The notes below the pieces were generated by a model. It made no database searches. It was not told the origin of the DNA and worked only from the letters and a program-made list of their open reading frames with translations. Position numbers and translations under genes: made by a program. A stretch of 64,000 bases of DNA, taken from the NCBI GenBank assembly GCA_022578965.1, contig MU400508.1:434001-498000 (forward strand), written 5' to 3'. The DNA is from Xylaria sp. FL1777 (lineage: Eukaryota > Ascomycota > Sordariomycetes > Xylariales > Xylariaceae). Within the stretch, counting starts at the first letter, position 1; each line of letters begins with the position of its first letter. Positions 57,250-64,000 of the stretch are shown here, piece after piece.

Positions 57250-59869
57250 TCAAACAACAGTGAGCGTAGTGTTCGCTCGTATAGCATTGCTTGAGCTTCC
57301 CACAGAGATTGTGAAGGCGCCCGGCTCGACAACATACTTCATAGACAGATCCCAAAGACCGAGCGACTCGACTTTGAGCTCAATGCTGACCGTCTCAGTT
57401 GCGCCGGCCTTGATACTAACCTTGGCAAATCCCTTCAGCTGCTTGTTAGGCACGACAACGCTGCTTATCAAGTCTTTGACATAGAGTTGCACGACCTCGG
57501 CCCCGTCTCGGTCCGAGTTGTTTGTGACGTCCACGGTAACTGTGATCGTGTCACTAGCCGACGCTGTTTTCTTTGACAGAGCTAGGTTGGCATATGAGAA
57601 AGTGCTATACGAGAGGCCATGACCGAAGCTATATAGCGGTAGCGGAGTCGAGAGCACGTAGTTGTGGCCGAAGACAATGGTACCGTTGGGATATACGGCA
57701 CCAGGATCGGGAAACGCACGCGCCGAGTTGAGGTAATCGTAGTAGATGGGCGTATTGCCAACATCGTGAGGAAACGACACGGAAAGACGGCCGGACGGGT
57801 TGACATCTCCGAATAGCACGTCGGCGAGCGCGTGTCCGCCCTGCTCTGACGGGTAGAACTGCTGCACGAGCGCCGATGCGGCCTCGGAAATCCACGGCTC
57901 TGTAATGGGCTTGCCCGAGCTGAATACTACAACCGTTGGCTTGCCTGTATCAATGATGGCCTTCACAAGATGCGGCATCGCGCCAACTAGGTTGAGGTTG
58001 TGGACGTCGACGTGCTCGCCGGTCGTCGCGTTCAGGCCAGCCCAGAGCTCGTTCTGGTCGCGAGACCAGGTGCCCACTACTACGACCGCGACGTCGGCCG
58101 ACTCGGCGGCAGCGATGGCCTCGTCGAAACCCGACTGGTCGCTTGACCACCGTTCACACCCTTTCGCGTATGTGATGGTGCCCTCGCTGGCAGCCTTGAT
58201 GCCATCGAGGGGTGTCACGCCTCTATACTGCGATAGGAAAGGCACATAATCTCCGTACTACGGGGAGCCTTGTCAGTCACCATACGCAACTCGTCACGTC
58301 TTCGTAGCTCCTTAGTCACTCACATTCATAAAGCCATGTGCCATGGGGCCAACAACGGCAATATTGGCATTTTTCTTCAACGGTAGGAGATTGTTGTGGT
58401 TCTCGAGAAGAACAATAGACTCAGCGTCAAGTTGGCGCGCGAGCTCAACCACCTCCGGCGTGTGGATGTATTCCGCTTGCTTGTCTTCAGAAACTCCCGT
58501 AAAGGGAGTTTCGAACATGCCCGCCTCGAACTTGGCGCGCAAGACTCGCGAGACAGCTTCGTCAACAACCTCGATCGACAATGTTCCGGCTTCAACCATC
58601 TCGGGGATCTTCTCGAAGTTGTAGGAGCCACCGCCCATTTCGACATCGTTTCCGGCGGGGAGAGCCTTGATATCATGTTAGCTTTTCTGATCGATCGCGC
58701 CCGGAATGTGTTGATAACCCACGTAGTTGACAACAGTATGGGAATCTATAGGATTCGCCTCACACATCCCGAAGGAACTGCATAGCCGGTCTGTCCCTCC
58801 CGCATCACTTGAGACCTAATCTCGCGTATTAGACTGAATCACATTCTACCGCAACCACCTCTCAACTCACGAAGTATTTATAGCCCCATTCGTCGCGTAA
58901 TATTTCGGTTAACAGATGCTTGTGAGCCACTGCGGGGATTCCGTCGTAACTGTGATAGGCACTCATGATGGAAAAAGCATTACCATCAACGATGGCTCGT
59001 TTGAATGGAGGGAGGTATGTAGTTCGAAGTTCGCGCTCACCGCCGTGAACCGGCGCCGTGTTAATGCCTTGTTCTGGGGATGCGAAGGCAGCCTTATCGT
59101 ATGTCTAGTGAGCAAAACTTCATGTGAAATCGGGGGTTCTCTCTTACGAAGTGCTTCACCATGGCCGTCACATTGAGCGACTGGAGACCTTTCACGTAGG
59201 CGTGCGCCATCTCCCCTGCCCTACTCAAAACTCGATTAATTATTCGTGCTGGCCGAACGTAGGGGTATGCTCTTACAAATAGCCGTCTTCTCCATATGTC
59301 TCCTCTACACGACCGAACCGTAGTTCGCGAGCTAAATCAACGACGGGGCCGAATATCTGATTAACTCCTAGCGCTCGAGATTCGTTGGCTATAGCCTTTC
59401 CCATCTTCTCGACCAAGTCCACATTAAAGGAGCAGGCCAGGGCAATCGGCGAGTTGAAGATTGTTGCATTTGGTATGAGGAAACCGTGAATACCCTCGGT
59501 CTGCGCGAACGCAGGAATGCCGAGTCTCGTTTGTTGCATCAGATAGTCTTGTCCCTTCTTGATACCCTCACTCAGCTCCTTCCACGGTATAGGGACTCCG
59601 ACATAGAATTGGCCCCCTCGGTACTCCATGTTAAACTCAAGACCACTTTGGTTATACGAGAAGGTGTCGACGTCTAGCCAATTCCTGAGATCTCCTTGGA
59701 CCAATTGGGATGTCTTTTCCTCAATCGTCATCCTCGACAGCAGATCTGCCACTCTGCTCTCGACTGGAGCATTAGCATCTTTGTACACCGCTGTATTCCC
59801 CTTGTCGCCTAATGCCCCCTGCGCGAGAGCAGTTAGAACGACGAAGAGAGCCGCAATAGAGTCCCACAT
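57250..59869 (-). CDS. secreted GH3 beta-glucosidase/beta-xylosidase family enzyme
   Basis: Predicted extracellular exo-beta-glycosidase. Six exons are inferred: 59869-59277, 59220-59148, 59092-58871, 58815-58723, 58665-58324 and 58257-57250, about 776 residues, with all five introns 55-66 bp. The start at 59869 opens directly into a signal peptide (MWDSIAALFVVLTALAQGALG); an upstream in-frame ATG at 59935 would bury it. The GH3 N-domain includes TRLGIPAFAQTEGIHGF, NQIFGPVVDLARELRFGRVEETYGE, MVKHF and the nucleophile segment VSSDAGGTD (Asp about 300), then LPAGNDVEMGGGSYNF. The alpha/beta sandwich and fibronectin-like C-terminal domain follow (FSSGKPITEPW, PLYSFGHGLSYSTF, ending in a hydrophobic strand). 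Substrate (glucoside or xyloside) cannot be fixed from sequence. It is divergent from the GH31 gene with an 864-bp shared upstream region. Confidence 0.9.
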
Positions 59870-60733
59870 TTTCACCGTCGTGATAGAAAGGGTCCAAGGA
59901 GAGATCACAGCACTGTGAAAGGAACATCTTGTCAAACAAGTAGTATTTGGCGTAACGTTATGGCTATATATAACACGTGTGTCCCAGGGTAGGATTGATT
60001 ATCAGGGGTTGAACAGCCATAGCCGTCGGCATACTAACCTTCCTCTCCGCATTTGAGGTCTTGCATGCAGAGAGCGAGTGAAGAAAGTTCCATCATCGTT
60101 CTTACCGAGCTCATGGCTGCTGCCCTTGACCTGGCTTATTAGACCGTTCAGCTCTTGGAAGATCTTGGTCGTGGAGCTCGGGTACCCATTCCGGGGGTAG
60201 AAATTTGGAGACGAGTTGGGGATCAAGCTGTTGGGGAAAGCATACAAGACACTTCGAGCCCCAAATTCGAAGGAATAAGTTCTCGTCATTGGTGGGGAAG
60301 CATTCTACCGAAATAATACCACACACGCTGGGCGGCGGCTGTGAGTGGAACATAGAGCACCGCATCGCCGTAACATCGATATCATTCCGATGCATGCAAG
60401 ACGAACTACGATTCTTAGAGCGCTCTACGAATCGTTTTGCACCATCCGAATGTCGTTCAAGGTAACCCCGCTCTCGCAGTCGCGGCCCGGATTCCGTCGA
60501 TTCAAAGGTCATTTGATACTGACCGTCAATGTTCGGGGAAGCTTTACGTCGAGACACATAAGAGCGAGTCCCACTTTCTGTACTATCGTCGTCCCCTCAC
60601 GACTTAACCAAGATGGCGGAGGCACCAGAAGAAACATCTCCAGACCTCTGTTTATCTAAAGATGTAAATAATATCAATTCTGAGTTTCGTAGCACTCCAA
60701 AAGAATACCAATTAAGAACACCGAGGATTCAAT
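59870..60733. promoter_or_regulatory. shared divergent promoter of GH3 and GH31 genes
   Basis: An 864-bp region between two divergent glycosidase genes. It contains only frames without family features (the longest, 60111-60557 minus, has 148 codons). The arrangement suggests co-regulation, but I cannot name the binding sites. Confidence 0.55.
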
Positions 60734-63262
60734 ATGAAGTTCCGTGATGGCATGTGGCTGACGGCAGAGGGGATGAGGGTGGAATACGCCGAAGATGTCT
60801 ATAATATCACGCAGACAGAAAAGGGGCTAAGCCTGCTATGCCCAACACGGAAAATCCTCAGGCGAGGCGACACCTTGAACCAGAGCACCTTAACCATTGT
60901 AAGTTCTTGTTGCGAAGTAAGAGTACCTACCAGAGCTAACGAGAATAGGACATAGAAGCAGCATCAGATGGGATCATATCTGTCGAGACGACGCATTGGG
61001 CCGGGGCAGCAGTTAAGGGACCTCATTTCGATCTCTTCCCGGACGGACAGCCGGAGATCGAAGCTCAAATCACCAAAGGGGAGAAGGGGACTACGCTGAG
61101 CGCAGGCGCGTTGTCAGCCACGATACACCCAGACCAACACACGTTCGACATCCGCTTCCACAGCACGGACGGATCGAAGAGCCTGACATCGCTGCTCAGC
61201 CGGAGCGTCGGGCTAGCGTACAACCCGGCGCCCAGCAGCCCCATGCAAACGGGGGACATGCGCGACTTCAAGCACTACGTCTTCACGCAGACGACGCTGG
61301 GCATCGGCGAGTCCGTCCACGGGCTCGGGGAGCGGTTCGGCGCCTTCAACAAGGTGGGGCAGTCGATCTCGCTGTGGAACGCGGACGGCGGCACCTCGAG
61401 CGACCAGGCGTACAAGAACGTGTCGTTCTGGCTGAGCTCGCGCGGCTACGGCGTCTTCATCGACGCGCCCGGGAGGGTGGAGCTCGAGGTCGGCAGCGAG
61501 CGGTGCAGCCGCGTGCAGACGAGCGTCGAGGGCCAGCGCCTGAAGTGGTACGTCATCTACGGGCCCGCGCCCAAGGACGTGTTGCGGCGGTACGCCGCGC
61601 TCACGGGCAGGCCGGGCAAGGTGCCCAGCTGGAGCTTCGGTCTCTGGCTCAGCACGAGCTTCACGACGAACTACGACGAGGCCACTGTCAATTCGTTCCT
61701 CGAGGGGATGAGGGAGCGGGATACGCAGGTTGATGTTTTTCATTACGACTGCTTCTGGATGAAGGTGAGACGACGCTCTGGAAACTCGCATCTCCTCTCT
61801 GTCTCTCTGTAGCTAAATTTTTACTTTGCGTGCTGTGTTTAGGCCTTCACCTGGACGGATTTCGTCTTCGACTCAGAGCGCTTCCCCGATCCCAAAGCGC
61901 AGATCTCCCGCTTGAAAGAGTCAGGGTTGGTTAAGAAAGTCTGCGTGTGGATTAACCCCTACATTGCACAGCATGGAGCAGCCTTCAAGAACGCAGCCGA
62001 GAAAGGATACTTACTGAAGCGGAAGAATGGCGACGTTTGGCAATGGGATCTGTGGCAGGCGGGCATGGGTCTCGTCGACTTCACCAACCCCGATGCCGTC
62101 AAGTGGTATGTCGAGTGCTTGAATGACTTATTCGACAAGGGCGTCGATTGTATCAAGACAGACTTCGGAGAAAGAGTCCCAACTCTAGATGTCGAATGGT
62201 TCGATAAATCGGTTGATGCTCACAAGATGCACGTGAGTTTGCCATTTTCCGTCTGTCGAACTTTGGTTACCGAGTGAGTCCCTGACACTAGGTTAGAACT
62301 ACTACGCCTTCATATATAACAAAGTGGTCTACGAGGCCCTGCAAGCACGCTACGGCACGTCCGAAGCCGTGCTCTTCGCGCGCTCCGCATGCGCGGGCAC
62401 ACAACGCTTCCCGCTCGTCTGGGGCGGCGACTGTGAGTCTACGCCCGAAGCGATGGCGGAATCCGTGCGCGGCGGGCTGGGCCTTGGTCTCTGCGGTTAT
62501 GCATTCTGGTCCAACGACATCGGTGGGTTCGAGGGATACCCGGCGCCGTGGATCTACAAGCGTTGGGTCGCATTCGGACTGCTGTGCTCGCACAGTCGGC
62601 TGCACGGAAGCAGTTCATACCGCGTGCCCTGGACCATCGATAATGACGATACGTCTGAGGAAGGTTGCTCTCGCACTTTGGCAAAGTGGACGGCGCTCAA
62701 GACTAGACTCATGCCCTATCTGCATGCGCAGGGCGTCACGGCCGTCGAGAATGGCTGGCCACTCTCGCTGAGGGCTATGTGTCTCGAGTTCCCCGACGAT
62801 CAAACTGCGTGGTACCTTGATCGGCAATTCATGATTGGCGATAGCTTAGTTGCTGCACCGGTATTTGAGGAATCGGGTGAAGTAGAGTTCTATCTACCGA
62901 AGGGTAAATGGACTTCGTTCTTCACGAATCAGGTCAGGGACGGCCCCGGTTGGTTCAAGGAAAAGCATGGTTTCGGTACCCTGCCGCTGTATGTGCGTGA
63001 GAACACGATACTTGTCCTCGGTAAATCCGGTGTAAAAGGTGCTGTATATGACTATGCTGAGGATGTTGAGGTTTGTCTCTACCATGTTAAAGAGGGTGCG
63101 AGCGCCGAGCTTGTCGATAATGAAGGAAAAACACTAGGAACACTCAAGATTGGCCTGAATCAGGAGCTTGAGGGTAAGGAGTTACTGAAAGGTTCATATA
63201 CTACGAGTGAGAATGGTCGCGAAGTGGATGAATTGTACTCAAGGGCCATTGAATGGCTCTGA
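60734..63262 (+). CDS. GH31 alpha-xylosidase, YicI-like, probably cytosolic
   Basis: Predicted to release alpha-1,6-xylose from xyloglucan oligosaccharides. Four exons, 60734-60898, 60949-61764, 61843-62232 and 62297-63262, are all in phase 0, giving about 778 residues, close to Escherichia coli YicI (772). An N-terminal beta-sandwich (MKFRDGMWLTAEGMRVEYAE) leads into the GH31 barrel: GESVHGLGERFGAFNKVGQ, SWSFGLWLSTSF, HYDCFWMK, the nucleophile Asp about 434 in KTDFGERVP, and the acid/base Asp about 502 in PLVWGGDCESTPEAMAES, then GYAFWSNDIGGFE. KTDFGERVP and WGGDC match the alpha-xylosidase branch rather than secreted alpha-glucosidases. No signal peptide is seen. Exon 2 is notably GC-rich and generates long spurious antisense frames. 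Confidence 0.92.
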
Positions 63263-63465
63263 GCAGGTGTGCAGTTATGAAGTCACCCAATTAAAATTAA
63301 AATATAATTCTAGAGATGCAGAGTTTAAGCATTTTGTATTAACTTATCTTGCATCATGGCTGAACATATTTGCAATAATGATACATAAAGGCGATAGGAA
63401 GGAAATAAAAATATTTGCGTCAGTACGACTTGGTATGAGAACATCGTTCTAAGGGACCACGACAT

Positions 63466-64000
63466 CTAGTATCGCAGTTCAATCCGGGTGAATCTTTTAT
63501 TCACTGAGTCCTCCAACCAATTTTTCTCAAATGACGAGGGATGACGCAGGTCCTTGTTCCCACTGCCACGATTCCACAGTCCTTGCTTCCTGCTATCAAT
63601 CTCCATCTTAGATGCCGATGACTGAGATACCTTATTCCCTCTCATAGGATAATGGCTAGTAAGAATCTCACTTTCCACGCATTGAGACGTGGGAGTTGAG
63701 TCTAAATCCGTTTCATTGCTGAAAATCCATAATCCGTTCGTAAGTGTGGCTTGCGATTCTGAAGACTTGTTCCAGAGGGAGGATATATCAGGTGAAGTTG
63801 AAGCAATCATATCCGGATGTTGTATGCTGAGCTCTTTCGTTACTGGATGCAAATTCTCGGAGCACATCGTCCTAGAAGGATAACCGGTCAAAGCTGGGTG
63901 TACAGTTTCCGCCGTGGTTTCTAACGAGCCGAAAAAAACTGGATGTCGAATGGCTACATCAAAATCTACGAATCGGGAGCCTTCATCCTTTACGATACCA
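63466..64000 (-). CDS. 3' end of an unidentified gene running off the window
   Basis: The minus-strand frame is open from the window edge to a stop at 63466 (about 178 codons), with no in-frame stop in the last 108 bases. The visible C-terminal region begins KDEGSRFVDFDVAIRHPVFF and becomes Ser/Thr/Asn-rich, ending KNWLEDSVNKRFTRIELRY. I recognise no domain. It could be the tail of a larger, partly disordered protein whose start lies beyond 64000, or a chance open frame. Confidence 0.35.
   Translation of the reverse strand, partial: GIVKDEGSRFVDFDVAIRHPVFFGSLETTAETVHPALTGYPSRTMCSENLHPVTKELSIQHPDMIASTSPDISSLWNKSSESQATLTNGLWIFSNETDLDSTPTSQCVESEILTSHYPMRGNKVSQSSASKMEIDSRKQGLWNRGSGNKDLRHPSSFEKNWLEDSVNKRFTRIELRY

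Noticed and set aside
61213..61791. 192-codon minus-strand frame inside the GH31 gene
   Set aside because: Antisense shadow of the GC-rich exon 2; the sense frame carries the GH31 motifs.

Overview
The window is nuclear DNA of a filamentous ascomycete (Pezizomycotina, most likely a Sordariomycete). The evidence is short GT-AG introns of about 50-130 bp, often with CTAAC-type branch points, gene families restricted to filamentous ascomycetes (SREBP with a fungal C-terminal region, Clr5-ankyrin protein, GH3-GNAT fusion, NDT80-like regulator), and intergenic DNA full of TACCTA-type simple repeats. No rRNA, tRNA, CRISPR or bacterial-style operon was found.

Layout. 1-14.3 kb is a gene-poor flank with simple repeats, hairpins and a probable retrotransposon 3' end. 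14.4-17.5 kb (-) encodes an SREBP-type sterol/hypoxia transcription factor. 20.9-22.5 kb (-) encodes a single-pass membrane protein. 23.55-24.1 kb is a broken short-chain dehydrogenase. 24.2-28.2 kb (-) is a four-exon Clr5-ankyrin protein. It is divergent from a UvrD/Srs2-type helicase at 29.1-32.3 kb (+).

32.7-50.7 kb is an N-acetylglucosamine (GlcNAc) catabolic cluster. It holds GlcNAc-6-P deacetylase (dac1, -), a GH3 N-acetylglucosaminidase fused to a GNAT-like region (nag3, +), an NDT80-like regulator matching RON1 (ron1, +), a GlcNAc-kinase-type hexokinase (hxk3, -) and glucosamine-6-P deaminase (dam1, +). The enzymes form a complete path: release GlcNAc, phosphorylate it, deacetylate it, then deaminate and isomerise it to fructose-6-P. 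The regulator lies inside the cluster, and no GlcNAc transporter is in the window.

51.5 kb (+) is a small membrane protein. 52.3-55.0 kb (-) is a six-exon neutral ceramidase with a 17-nt micro-exon. 56.3-56.8 kb holds two adjacent MITE-like elements with shared terminal inverted repeats. 57.25-59.87 kb (-) is a secreted GH3 beta-glucosidase-type enzyme, divergent from a cytosolic GH31 alpha-xylosidase at 60.7-63.3 kb (+). This pair fits use of xyloglucan oligosaccharides. The last 0.5 kb holds the 3' end of a minus-strand gene running off the window.

Splice structures were worked out by hand from reading frame, splice signals and remembered family conservation. They have not been tested against transcripts.
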